Source: Prorocentrum cordatum (Eukaryota > Sar > Dinophyceae > Prorocentrales > Prorocentraceae). From it: a DNA stretch of 64,000 nucleotides. The notes under the pieces were generated by a model that worked only from the letters and a program-made list of their open reading frames with translations, was not told the origin of the DNA and did not search any database. Every line of letters begins with the position of its first letter. Position 1 is the stretch's first letter. Positions 50,588-60,767 of this stretch are shown piece by piece. The position numbers and the translations under genes were made by a program. The stretch is from assembly GCA_963575745.1 (NCBI GenBank), contig CAUYUJ010022393.1, positions 550,501 through 614,500 on the forward strand, written 5' to 3'.

Positions 50588-50722
50588 AAGCCTTGAAACC
50601 AGAATGGCCGCGAGAGGGGAGAGCAGCAGCAGGGGCGACAAGCAGAGGAGAAAGAAGGAAGGGGTGGAGCCCCTCTCGCTTGGCCGCTCGACGTGGAGGA
50701 AAACTGCATCCAAAGATAATCA
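50588..50722. repeat. split direct repeat A1 (5' end of the element)
   Basis: AAGCCTTGAAACCAGAATGG to AAAGATAATCA. Its outer edge abuts the right half of the interrupted family A element. Confidence 0.92.
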
Positions 50723-50826
50723 GCTATATTTTCTGGGTTTTTGTCTCCCCCCTCCGCTGCCCATATTCTCCCATATTTTCTGGGGAATCGCCGATGAGTT
50801 GTCTCTGTGCGTTTCTTCTCCTCCTG
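50723..50826 (-). repeat. family A element, copy 6, right fragment
   Basis: GCTATATTTTCTGGGTTTTT to GCGTTTCTTCTCCTCCTGA. Together with 43421-43467 it rebuilds a family A copy, comparable with the uninterrupted copy at 54481 (CCATATT-GTTATATATTTTC). Confidence 0.75.
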
Positions 50827-51038
50827 AAAGCTGCCCGGAGGGCCGCCGTTGTCTCGACTGGCCCGCCTCCGAGGGACGCGCCGACTCCTTCTCCGTCTGC
50901 AGCCTCTTGCCCTTGCGGTCGAGGAACTCGTACGCGCTCCTCGGCCCCCCAGTGCGCATCCCGCCACCCATCGCGATCTTGGGCAGACCCAGGGGAGCGA
51001 TCATGGCCCACTTGGGCGATTCCGATAAAAAAAAACCC
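50824..51038 (-). CDS. exon of an unknown host protein
   Basis: The frame reads SESPKWAMIAPLGLPKIAMG, GGMRTGGPRSAYEFLDRKGK and RLQTEKESARPSEAGQ, a natural-looking segment with normal codon use. Upstream it abuts family B with a good acceptor (TTTTTGGGTTCAG|GG). Downstream it ends CTTTCAG|GAGG at the edge of family A. If this is right, the large retrotransposon sits in the intron that follows this exon. No partner exon was identified and the family is unknown. Confidence 0.4.
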
Positions 51039-51230
51039 TGAACCCAAAAACGTATTCATCTCTAGGGGGCATACATTTTACTTCCACCGCCTTCCGCCGA
51101 GCTTCCGCCAGCCTCCGGCGGCTACCGCCGGCTGAGGCGGCTTCGTTTTACTTCCGCCGACATTCCGCCGCCTTCCGCCAGCGAAGAGATGACATCTCCT
51201 TCGATACTCGAAGGCAAGGCCCTTTTTGGA
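51039..51230 (-). repeat. CGTTTTTGGGTTCAG repeat (family B), copy 2
   Basis: Same landmarks as 33169-33343: CCCTGAACCCAAAAACG, TAGGGGGCATACATTTTACT, CTTCCGCCG iterations, GAAGGCAAGGCCCTTTTTGG. Confidence 0.6.
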
Positions 51231-51559
51231 ATGCCCGCTTAGCAGATCAGGCTGGCTCTTGATCCAGAGGCATCTGCTCCAGCAGCTTGCCATCGTCGCG
51301 GGCTTCGTGACCAGACCCGTGGCCCGAGGGCCACATGTAATGAGAAGGCCGACGCGCCACCGATGGGTAAGAGAAATGCGTGAGTGTGCATTTCTGGGCA
51401 CTTGGAAAAAAATTCTGGGGCACCGGGATTAACTATCCGACTCCCCCCCGTCCCTGGCCGACTCTGACTGGCCGACTGGCCGACTCCCCGACTGGCCGAC
51501 TGCGGAGTCGGAAAGTTCTTTCCGGCGCCTCAAAAATTGTCCTCCCCCCCGGGGGGGAA
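51231..51559. other. no gene recognised
   Basis: Includes an iteration of TGGCCGACT(G/C) at 51459-51505 and a C/G run at 51547-51557. Confidence 0.4.
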
Positions 51560-52340
51560 CTGTGGATAGTCGCGCTTAACGTCGAGAAGGCGTTCGATAG
51601 GGGATCTCGCGACCATGTGCTTTAGGCGACGGCGGGAGCTGGGTTGGGCGCAAGCGTGGTAGGAGTGCTGAGAAACCTGCACAGATGTAAGACGGCTTAC
51701 GTCAACTTGGGAACGGGGGTCGAGAGTAGGCCTTTCGATGTGCAAGGGGAATTCCGACAGTGAGGTCCGCTGTCCACGGTATTATTCAACGTGCTGATTG
51801 CTGATGTTTTGTGAGAACTTGCAGTGGTGTGGCAAAGACGTCGCTGACGGTACCCTGGTAGGCCAGACGTGGTGTGGAACATGTCTTACACATGTTGTGT
51901 CCGCGAACGATGATGCTCTGCTGGCGATATCCTGAACATCGATGGGGCGGGCGCATGGCTTTGTTATTCAGAAGCCGTGTCGCCTTACGCCCAATCGGCC
52001 CGCGTGGGCTACCCTCAGCAGACGACGAGGGCAACGATCAATCAGCATTATGGTGGGTGCAAACGGCGGTCAGTCGGTGACCCAACACTGTCGATACACA
52101 CACAAACCGCGTGGGTAGGCCCACAGCGCAAAGCAGGGGAGTACTGGCCACCCACGGTTGGCCCAACCTGAAGGATATGTCCTCGGGTCGGAGGCAACGC
52201 CACCAGGCCTTTCGTGTGCGCGCGCATGTACGAGCGTATGAAGGGGCGCTGTTCGTTAACGCTTGCTTGGAAGAGATCCCTTGACACGTCGGAGCTGCTC
52301 CCCCAAACAAGAAACAGAACCGAGACGTGCCCAACCCCTT
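51560..52340 (+). pseudogene. reverse transcriptase remnant of a non-LTR element
   Basis: VALNVEKAFDRGSRDHVL (51563-51622) matches the RT motif A region (D-x-x-KAFD). RCKTAYVNLGTGVESRPFDV followed by QGEFRQ, a stop, then GPLSTVLFNVLIADVL (51680-51810) matches the G-x-RQG-P-S-x-LFN motif B, with Cys replaced by a stop codon. The rest to about 52340 is degenerate. It belongs to a different, older copy than the LINE at the window end. Confidence 0.65.
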
Positions 52341-52399
52341 CTCAATGCGAGGCGACTAGTTGAGGGAACGGAGCGCCTCATACAAAAAAAGCATTGCAA

Positions 52400-54115
52400 T
52401 GACTCTCTGCTCAGCTGAACCTCCCAGGAGCCCACGACAATGGCAACGTCACGTCTGCTCACCGCGCAGCCCACCAGGGAACCGCGAAGCCTTGGCTCGG
52501 TCTGCGTGCTCCCCCGCTTCGGAGGCACCCGAAAACCGAACAGGGCGAGAGCTGCGCAGATCGCAGCCGCCCAGGGAGCCGCGAGGCCTCGCCTCGGTCT
52601 GCGTGCCCCTCCGCTCCCCCGTGTGCCTCCCGGGAGCCCGGGCAAGTGGCGGTAGTTGCGCCGCTCGCAGCCACCACGGGATCTGCGAGGTCTCGGCTGC
52701 ATGCGCGTACACGGCGTGCCTCCCGGGAGCCCACGAGAGTGGCGACGGTTGCGAAGTTCGCAGGCCCCCGAGGCTGCTGCGAGGTCTCGGGTGCACTCTG
52801 CTACTCCGCCGTGCCTTCCAGGAGCCCACGAGACTGGCGACAATCGCGCAATTCGAAGCCACCCATGGAGCTGCGAGGTCTCGAGTGCTCCCCTACTCCG
52901 CCGTACCTCCCTGGAGCCCCCATGAGTGGCGACAGTTGCGCAGTGCGCAGCCCCCCCAAGGGGCTGCGAGGTCTCGGGTGCTCCGCTACTCCGCTGTGCC
53001 TCCCTGGAGCCCACGAAAGTGGCGACAGTTGCGCACTGTGCAGCTCCCCCCAAGGAGCTGCGAGGGCCGCGCACTCCGCTGCGCCGCCGTGCCTCCCACG
53101 AGCCCACACAACACCTGCTGCAATTGCGCAGTTCGAAGCCCCCCAAGGAGCTGCGAATTCTCCTCTGGGTGCGCGTGCTCCCCGACTGCGAAGTCTCGGC
53201 TGGGTACGCGAACTCACCTCCTTCGCCGTGCCCTCCTCCCAGGAGCACACGAAAGTGGCGAGAATTGCGCAAATCGCAGCCTCCCAGGGAATTGCGAGGT
53301 CTAGTCTGGGTCCGTTTACTTCCCGACTCCGCCGTGCACCCCAGGAGCTCAGGAAAGTGGCGACAGTTGCGCAGTTCGCAGCCCCCCAGTGAGCAGCGAG
53401 GTCTAGTCTGGGACCGTTTACTTCCCGACTCCGCCGTGCCCCCCAGGAGCCCACGAAAGGGGCTACAATTGTACCATTTGCAGCCCCCAGGGGCTGCGAG
53501 GACTAGTCTGGGTCCGTTTACTCCCCTACTCCACCGTGCCTCCCAGAAGGCCACGAAAGTGGCGACGATCGGCAAATCGCAGCCTACCAGGGATCTGCGA
53601 GATCTCGGCTGGGTCCGTTTACACCCCTTCTCCACCATGCCTCCCAGGAGATCACGAAAGTAGCGACATTTGCATAGTTCGCAGAAGCCCAAGGAATTGC
53701 GAGGTCTCGACTGGATCCGTTTACTTCCTGACTCCGCCGTGCCTCCCAGGAGCCCACGAAAGCGACATTTGCGTACGCTCCCCCAGGGAGCAGCGATGTC
53801 TAGTCTGGGTCCGTTTACTCCCCGACTCCGCCGTGCCTCCCAGGAGCCCACGAAAGTGGCGACGATTACACAATTTGCAGCCACCCTTGGAACTGCGAGG
53901 TCTAGTCTGGGTCCGTTTACTCCCCTACTCCGCCGTGCCTCCCAGGAGCCCACGAAAGTAGCGACAACTGCACACATCGCAGCCCCCCAGGGAGCTGCGA
54001 GGTCTCGACTGGGTCTGTTTACTTCCCTGTTCCGCCATGCCTCCCAGGAGCTCATCAAAGTGGCGACAGTTTCACAAATCGCAGCCTCCCAAGGAGTAGC
54101 GCAGGAGGAGGCAGG
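52400..54115. repeat. tandem array, about 17 units of 95-105 bp
   Basis: The anchor CCTCCCAGGAGCCCACGAAA with GTGGCGAC recurs about every 95-105 bp. Each unit adds GCGCAGTTCGCAGCC, CCCAGGGAGCTGCGAGGTCT and CTGGGTCCGTTTACTCCCCG. The right half (53200-54100) is more regular. The minus strand stays open for about 660 codons (52256-54247) as ~35-residue repeats (FVGSWEARRSRGVNGPRLDL), and shorter frames are open in other phases too. Whether it is translated cannot be told. Confidence 0.92.
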
Positions 54116-54236
54116 AGGAGGAGGCAGGAGGAGGAGGCAGGAGGAGGGGCGGGGGGAAGGAGGTGGCCGGAGTGCAAGCGCGCTGGCCGGATAGTGCAAC
54201 CCGCTAACCTGCCCATGCCCGCTGGCTGAGTCGCGT

Positions 54237-54409
54237 GGGCCTACCACGACATGTTCTTAAGAACCCCAAGAAGTTCTAAGAACAAAAACAAGGTTCTCAG
54301 AACATAAACCCGCTGTGTTGAAACAAGACAGTCCCAGCCAGACATGCTCTGAGCACATCTCGTGGAGACCACAAAAAGGTTCTTGTAACATTGCTTGGTA
54401 GGCCTATAG
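54237..54409. mobile_element. TATAGGCCTACCA inverted-repeat element, copy 2
   Basis: Left end GGCCTACCACGACATGTTCT and inverted right end TATAGGCCTACCAAGCAAT. The interior matches 30692-30866. Confidence 0.7.
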
Positions 54410-54480
54410 GCACGCCAGGACGCTTCGCCACTGCTTGAGGAACAGGCGGGACGCCAGGAGACTCGAGGGTGAAGGGGCCC

Positions 54481-54600
54481 AAGGACACACACAAATAAAC
54501 ACACACAATTAAAAGGATTCCCCATATTGTTATATATTTTCAGGGTTTTTGTCTTCCCCCCCACTTCCCAGATCTTCCCATCGCTTCCTGGGAAAGGGCG
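54481..54600 (-). repeat. family A element, copy 5 (right end truncated)
   Basis: GGACACACACAAATAAACAC, AAAAGGATTCCCCATATTGT, TTTTTGTCTTCCCCCCCACT. The GTGTTTTTTCCCTCCTGA end is missing. Confidence 0.7.
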
Positions 54601-55187
54601 CCTCCGCGCAAAACCGCCCGCCCGCGGCGCGCCGCGGCCCGCGACCGCAGGGCGCCAGCAGCCCCCGCGCCGCGGGGCGCCTCCGCGAGCGCGCCCGCGC
54701 CCGACCACCGCGCTCCGCGTCGATGTGCGGCCCCCGGCCAGCGACGGCGCTGCCAGTCGGCGCGCGCCCCGCGATCGTGCCTCCTCCTCCTCCTCCTCCT
54801 TCTGCCTCCTCCTTCTGCCTCCTCCTCCTCCTGCCTCCTCCTCCTCCTCCTTCTGCCTGCTCCTTCTGCCTCCTCCTCCTCCTGCCTCCTCCTCCTGCCT
54901 CCTCCTCCTGCCTCCTCCTCCTCCTCCTCCTCCTCCTCCTCCTCCTCCTCCTCCTCCGCCCCGCGATTGTGCGCTTCGATTGGTCGCCAGGCCCCCTCGA
55001 GGAGCGACAGCGCTTCCGACCTCTGCCCGTCCCTCTCGCGCGCGTGGGCGACGGCACCGTCACTGGCGATGGCGCTCGGCTTCGGTTGCGCCGCCCACAC
55101 CTCACCGAGCAGCGCCGGAGTCGGCTGCCACTCCTCGGGTTTCTCGCAGGCGTTGAGCCCAGCATCATAACTCTGACGACGCCAGGG
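54601..55187. repeat. G/C-rich sequence and (TCC)/(CTGCCTCC)n tract
   Basis: 54780-54957 is TCC repeat with interspersed TGCC. The flanks are open in several frames without a recognised protein. Confidence 0.7.
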
Positions 55188-57385
55188 TCACAATTGTGCG
55201 CCCAAGATCTCGCCGACCAGCCACAGGGCCTGTTGCCAATGTCCACCTTTCTCGCCTGGTCCCAGCGCTGCAGCGGAATAGCCTGCGGTATCGTCACGAC
55301 GCAGAAGAGCAACCTTCGCAGGGCTGAAGCTGGATGCCTCCTGATCCACGTTCGCCTCCCTCATCACGCCGTGTAGCCACACTGCCCGCTGACACTGCCA
55401 CCCTGTCTCGCTCGCGTTTGTCCACGAAGCGTGCGAGACGCTGTTGAACGCCGGCTTCGCCTCGCACACACCGCTCAGCAACGCGAAAGCCTGGTGCCAC
55501 TGCACGCCATTCTGGCACGCACTGATGCCAGCGCTGTAGCTGACTAGGGCAGACCTGTGGACTCCGTCCACGAAATCAGCTCGACGTGGCGAGGGGTCTC
55601 TGGGCAAGCGCGGGGGTGTGCGGCTGCAGGGCCGAAAGGCACTCATGATGCCTTCGATATGCCGGTCGCCTCTCGTCCGCTCCCCCCCTCTTGGAAGCAA
55701 TTCTGAGGCCACACAGGGCTTCGTGGGGGCCGTTTGGGGATCTCTTGGGGCGCTTTTGCCTGCGATATGCCTGTCGCCTCTCGTCCGCTCCCCCGCTCCT
55801 GGAGGGAATTCTGAAGCCACTGAAGGCTTCGTGGGGGCCGTTTCGGAGCCTCTTCGGCCTTCTTTTGGGCCTCCCGGGGGGGCTCTTAGGGCCTTCTCGG
55901 GCCGTCTTGGGTGCCTCTTGGGCCGCCTTGGGGCCGTCTGAGGCCCGCCTCGGCGCCTCTTGGGCTGTCTTGGGCCGTCTTGGGCCGCTCCTGGGGCCGT
56001 CTTGGGTGCCTCTTGGGCCGTCTTGGGCGCCTCCTGGGCCGTCCTGGGGCCGTCCTGGGGCGTCTTGGGACCGTCTTGGGGCCCTCCTGGCCCGTCTTGG
56101 GGCTCTCTTGGGGTCCTCTTCGGCCGTCTTGGAGCGGTCGGGGGGACTTCTTGGGCCGTCTTGGAGCGTCGGGAAGCCGAAGAGGCGAGGAGGCCGAAAA
56201 CATCGAAAAACACAATAGAAATCGACGATTTCTGTCGCTCGGGGCCCTCTTGGGAGGCCTCTTGGGAGGCCTCTTCGGGCGTCTTGGACGCCTCTTGGGC
56301 CGTCTGGGGCGAATCTCGGGCGTCTTGGGCCCATCTTTAAGCGTGCCGGGGCTCTCCGGGGCCGTCTTGGGGGCTTCTGGGGGCCCTCTCGACATGTCCT
56401 GGAGCCTGCCTGGGCGGCCCGGGGCGGCCCGGGGCCAGCCCGGGGCGGTTTCGGTGCATTGGGGCCTGCGCCATTCTGGCACGCACTGGGCCCTGCAATG
56501 TAGTAGAGACTAGCGCGAACCCGTGGATTAACCACAAGGTGTGCTGAACCTGGGGCTCGCACACCCTGGGTGAACAGCTCGTCGAAGTTGAACACTTTGG
56601 GTATCTCTGGGGCCCTGTCGGGAGCATGTTGGGTCCTTCTGCGAGACTGTCTGGGACGTCTTGGAGGCCTCTTGCGGTATTTTGGGAGCCTCTGGGGCCG
56701 TTCTCGGGCTGGCCCCACAAGCCTCTGGTGGGGGCCGTCCTGGGGCGTCCTTGGGTCTTTGAAGGGCTCTGTGGGGACTCTACTGTTGCCTCCTTGGAGG
56801 GAACTTGGGGCTCCTTTGGACCGTCTTCGGGCGCTCTGAGGCCATCAGGGGAGCCTTTGGGGAACTCGAAGGCCTCTCCTGGAAGTCTCTTGGGCAGTGT
56901 TGGCGCGATGTAGGAGGCGCTTTGGGCCGTCAGGAGCCGTGCTTGAAGCGAAAGGGGGGAGAACCTGAAAATCCTGCAAAACCTCAGAGCGAACATGCGA
57001 CTTTGGCCTCGCATCGGGGTCCTCCTGGGCCGTCGTGAGAGGCCTCCTGGCGTGTCCTCGGGCCGTCTGGGAGCACTTGGAGGCTCTCTTCGGGTCCCCT
57101 GGTGCCTTCCAAGACCGCCCCACGAGCGCCGGGAGCCGCCCCGGGCCAAGCTGCGGCAGCGCAATCTCGCGCGCACTGACTCGAGCATTGCAATATAGAT
57201 AGCGCTGGGCTGCAGCTTCGCCTCCCGCATCTCGTTGAGCAGCGAAGAGCCCGCTGCCACCGCTCGGCCGTCTCACACGCGCTGGCCGCATTGAAATATA
57301 AATGACGTCGGGCTCCAGCTTCGCTTCCCACACCTCGCTCAGCAACGCTAGAGCCCGTTGAATCTGCTCTGCGTTGTAGCACCCG
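55188..57385 (-). pseudogene. decayed PPR-repeat gene (dinoflagellate type)
   Basis: Several separated minus-strand segments encode pentatricopeptide units. 55500-55585: SALVSYSAGISACQNGVQWH then QAFALLSGVCEAK. 55188-55330: GYSAAALGPGEKGGHWQQAL, WLVGEILGAQL. 56460-56605: ASLYYIAGPSACQNGAG. 57170-57385: QIQRALALLSEVWEAKLEPD, VIYFNAASACETAERWQRA and SLLNEMREAKLQPSAIYIAM, in different frames. PPR proteins bind organellar RNA. The units are fragmented by frame changes and separated by Pro/Arg-coding minisatellite, so this is a pseudogene or a gene with minisatellite-filled introns; I favour a pseudogene. Confidence 0.55.
55840..56350. repeat. GGCCGTCTTGGG minisatellite, block 1
   Basis: Degenerate 12-24 bp units of GGGCCGTCTTGGGGCCTCTT. 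On the minus strand all frames read Pro/Lys/Asp-rich repeats (APKTAQEAPKTAQDGP). Confidence 0.85.
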
Positions 57386-58350
57386 CTGGGGGGCCTCTTC
57401 TGGCTCGCCGGGAGCGCTCTTGGGGCCGTCTTGGGATGCACCTGGGGCTCTAGTAGGTGTCTTGGGCCGTGTTGGGGCCGTCTCGAGCTGCATAATTCTC
57501 TCGGGTGGCTTCTTGGGCTGGCTTGGGGCGATCTTGGGGGCTGTTGGGCCGTCGTGGACGCTTCAAGGGCCCCAAAGACGGAACGGAACGGAACGGAACG
57601 GAACGCCTGTGCGGGCATGCGCCCGGGCCCCTTAAGGACGAGGCGGGTGAGGCCATGGCCGCGCATGAGAAGCTGCGCGCGCCCCAAAGACGCATATGCC
57701 AAACATATCCTTTGCAACCTGAAGAACGCCGTCGATTTCTGCACCGGGAGTGCACCCGACCGATACTGCAACAGTGGGGCGCATTGTAGCATCTGTTGGG
57801 GGGCCTCTTCAGGCTCTCTAGGAGTGCTTTGGGGCCGTCTTGGGATGCACCTAGGGCTCAGTGGGCCATCTCTGGATCATCTTGGGTCGTCTTGGGCGTC
57901 TCTCGGGCTGTATTGGGGCTCTCTTGTGATCTTGGGCCGTCTTGGGGTTCTCTCGAGCCGCCTTGGGATTTTCTTTGGAGGCCTCTAAGGGCCAGCTTGG
58001 GGCGATCTAGGGGGCTGTTGAGCCGTCGTGGACGCTGCAAGGACCCAAAAGTCGTGCATGCTGAAAATATAACAGAAATCTATCCGAAACTTGTTTTTGT
58101 TGCACGGGGAGGCCCTGCTGGGAGTGCTCTTGGGGCGCTCTGGCGGCCTCTTGGAAGGCTTTTCTGCCGTCTGGAGGCCGTCTTGGGCTGTCTTAGGGGC
58201 CCTCTAAGGCCGTCTGGACGCTATCTTGGGCCATCTTGAGGCCATCGTCGGCCGTATCGGAGGCATCTCCGGTCACCTTGGAGGCCTCTTGGACTCGCTT
58301 GGGTTGTCTGGGATCGAGGCGCAAGCCCTCCTGGCGGGCCCTCCCAGCGC
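56610..58350. repeat. GGCCGTCTTGGG minisatellite, block 2 (interrupted)
   Basis: The same unit at lower density, for example 56620-56900, 57400-57570, 57780-58060 and 58110-58310, interrupted by PPR segments and by a GGAAC(GGAAC)n run at 57578-57603. A last PPR-flank-like sequence (VDEVHGSAL, 58405-58445) lies beyond it. Confidence 0.7.
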
Positions 58351-59071
58351 CCCCCCCGGCTTTGCCACGATTTGCACCTTCCACGCGCTGCTGGCATTGT
58401 AAGATAGATGACTAGAGCGCTGATCCGTGCACTTCGTCCACGGCAATCGGGCTGATCTGACTATACTTCCCCCGCGAGTCGCGAAAGCTTACTCGAATGC
58501 AATAGTGAGGATCGCTTGAATGTTTGATTTCCTGTCTGCAGTCCTGCTGGCGGAGTTGTCTGCCAGGTAGCCTGCAACTCGTGGCCCGATCGCCTGAATT
58601 CCTCATCGGTTGCTTCGTTGCTTGCTCGTCAACACACTGTTGCCTGCTGCCGCGTGCTGTCTGCGGCCGTCGTAAGACCTGCGGCGGCCGTCTTCGAAGC
58701 GCGTGGGGCCAACCCGAAGCCGCGAGAGGCCCTGCCGGTGCGGAAGGTGCCATGGGGCCAGGAGAAGGGAACGAGGCGGAGTGAATGGAAGTGAGCAAGG
58801 ATCCAGAAAAAGGGGCGCGGTGAGCAGTGAGCAGTGGGCGAGCTTATTGGAACGCGGAGCGAGGAGAGGGGATCGAAGTGCGACGAGCATCTGAACCTGC
58901 CAATGGCCTCGACGAGCGCGTCGCCGAACAGCTCGCCTCCCCTTGGGCTGCGCCTGGGCCCTTTTTGTACAGCCAACAACGGGCCTTCATTGGGGCCTCC
59001 TGGGCTCCCGTCGGGCCCTCCCTGGCCTCCCAGGGCCATCCGTCGGGCCCTCCCTGGCCTCCTGGGGCCAC
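58351..59071. other. no gene assigned
   Basis: Unique sequence to about 58900. 58975-59065 duplicates GGGCCCTCCCTGGCCTCC. Confidence 0.35.
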
Positions 59072-59172
59072 CTCCCCCTCCTCCTCCTCCTCCTCCTCCT
59101 CCTCCTCCTCCTCCTCCTCCTCCTCCTCCTCCTCCTCCTCCTCCTCCTCCTCCTCCTCCTCCTCCTACTTCT
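59072..59172. repeat. (TCC)n
   Basis: About 95 bp of perfect TCC just 3' of the LINE coding region (which reads on the minus strand). Confidence 0.97.
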
Positions 59173-59334
59173 CCTCCTGCTCCTCCTGTTTCTGTTCATA
59201 CTCCCGATGAGGATGATCCGCGGTGGACGACATGCAACGGTGAGACACGGAGAACGGGCCGCCGAGAGAAAGAGAGGGAACGACGACCACGACCCTGACG
59301 GGAGGAAGGGAGAGGGGAGGAGGGCGCCACCCCA

Positions 59335-60486
59335 CTACTCCGTCGCTCCCGCCACCCCTGTGTGGGCGAAATCCCCAGCCCACGCCTCTGCGTACGGGTC
59401 GGGGGGGGCGTACAAGGAGAGAAGATGAGAGGCGCTGGCCTCCACGTAGCGGAACGTGTTCGCTGGTCCCGCCCCAGCGGGCTGCAGTTGGCCCAGCACT
59501 GCCTGGGCGACGGTGCGAAAGAGGCCTGCGGGCGGAAGGAAGTCCCTGGGCCCCTCTGGGACCACGTGGGCCCCGTGGTAACACCTACGATGCCTTAAAC
59601 CTTCCCCCATGCCTGGACAATTCATAACTATTGCCGTGGTGGGCAAAACAGTGTCAGCACCAAAAAAGCACATATCGAAGGAAAAAGAGTCGGCCCCTCG
59701 GAGGGTGCACGCGTACTTGACCTCTGGTAGGCCCATGCATGAGGCTACATGGGCTTCTCTGGGATCCTCAGGAAAGAGAAAGGGAAACCTGGCGCCTACA
59801 GCCGCACGCGCAACAGCACATCGAACCGTCGTTCTCAAAACTTCGTTGTCCAAGGCAATCTGGTCCCACTCAGGAGCCGACCTGTTGGGCATCCCCCAAG
59901 GCCATTCAGGAGATCTGACGACTCCGGGAAAAAAGCTTCTTGTGCAAAGGTGGCCTGCAGCGTGCCCTACTGAAGGTTTCGCACGGCGGCCCTGAGATGA
60001 CAGCCCATACTCGACCAGAAAGAATCAACTCGACCAGGGTCGTCACCTCTGGTCTCTCCATGGTGCTGTCCTGTTCGGCAGCTAGATTGAGCACGATTAT
60101 CCTGAGACCTTCTTCTTCAGCGCTCCGATCTACAGCTGCTTGCAAGTCGCTTGGCCTTCTTGGACCAACTCCAATCAGTATGCTGTAGAAGTGCTGCCCA
60201 ATCGGCGGCGGGACGGGAATGTGGCTTGGCGGTGGCGGCTCTGCAGCTCGGGAGTCCGCTGCCACTCTCGCCACTGGGGGCAGATTTGGCATTTCTCACT
60301 GCAAGCACCCTTGAGGCCAGGCCCGATACACCTAAAGGTTTTTTTCTCCGCCTGCTCGGCGTACAACCCCCTGGAGGCAAGCTCAGTAGCACACTCCACG
60401 TTGAGGTCACGCTGCTGCTGAATTTGCTCCTGGGTGAGGGGCCTGAGGGCCAGGACAATATTGGGCAACGCACACCTTGGACCCAT
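59335..60486 (-). pseudogene. methyltransferase-like C-terminal domain of the LINE
   Basis: Three frame segments. 60310-60486: NIVLALRPLTQEQIQQQRDL and FRCIGPGL, a linker. 59950-60292: FYSILIGVGPRRPSDLQAAV, GLRIIVLNLAAEQDSTMERP and VWAVISGPPCETFSRAR; the last is the Pro-Pro-Cys motif of cytosine methyltransferases. 59335-59892: APEWDQIALDNEVLRTT, FPFLFPEDPREAHVASCMGL (motif VI-like, with Pro-Glu-Asp where an Glu-Asn is usual), DMCFFGADTVLPTTAIVMNC. The F-G-A...P-T ending resembles the FGAPFKKP of the DIRS domain, though overall similarity between the two is low. Frameshifts near 59950 and 60300 make this copy inactive. Confidence 0.6.
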
Positions 60487-60767
60487 GTCTCAGGTGCTTA
60501 AGCAACCTTAAATTCGTGAAAAACTCCGTATTGCAGGACTGGCACACGCTCCCTAATGCAACAGTCCTGGCCAGGTCAACTTGTGGGTGATGCTTCGCCC
60601 TATGTGTGGCCCAGGCATGGGGAATAATAAACGTGGCATTACATTCAGGACACAGGTAAATCACGTCGGGATCGTCGCGTCCGCAAGTGGGGGGAGGGGG
60701 GGCCTGGGTCGCCGCGCACAGAGCCCTGATATCCCTACGACACAGCGTCAAACGGGCAGAGTCGAGC
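60407..60767 (-). CDS. zinc-finger region of the LINE
   Basis: After RLTLCRRDIRALCAATQA the frame encodes YLCPECNATFIIPHAWATHR-AKHH (C-x2-C-x12-H-x4-H) and SVCQSCNTEFFTNLRLLKHL-RHGSKVC (C-x2-C-x12-H with a Cys partner). Zinc fingers after the RT occur in several LINE lineages and are thought to bind the target or the element RNA. The frame differs from that of the RT by a shift at about 60770. Confidence 0.6.

Larger units (their letters stand above)
43468..50722 (-). mobile_element. complete DIRS-order (PAT/Ngaro-type) tyrosine-recombinase retrotransposon, 7.25 kb
   Basis: Read on the minus strand the order is repeat A1 (50588-50722), a small Cys-rich protein, a Gag-like protein, RT, RNase H, a methyltransferase-like domain, tyrosine recombinase, then B1 (43809-43996), A2 (43674-43808) and B2 (43469-43655). 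B1 and A2 are directly adjacent; A2 and B2 are 18 bp apart. This A1-genes-B1-A2-B2 plan is the split-direct-repeat structure known for PAT, TOC and Ngaro elements, which replicate through a circle and integrate with a tyrosine recombinase. A1 and A2 differ at one base in 135, so insertion is recent. There is no target duplication. Damage: a frame break inside RT, one before the recombinase tyrosine, and a probable double shift between RNase H and the methyltransferase domain. Confidence 0.88.

Noticed and set aside
52360-53304. plus-strand frames across the 100-bp array as genes
   Set aside because: Several phases on the same strand are open and none continues across the whole array; composition and repetition explain them.
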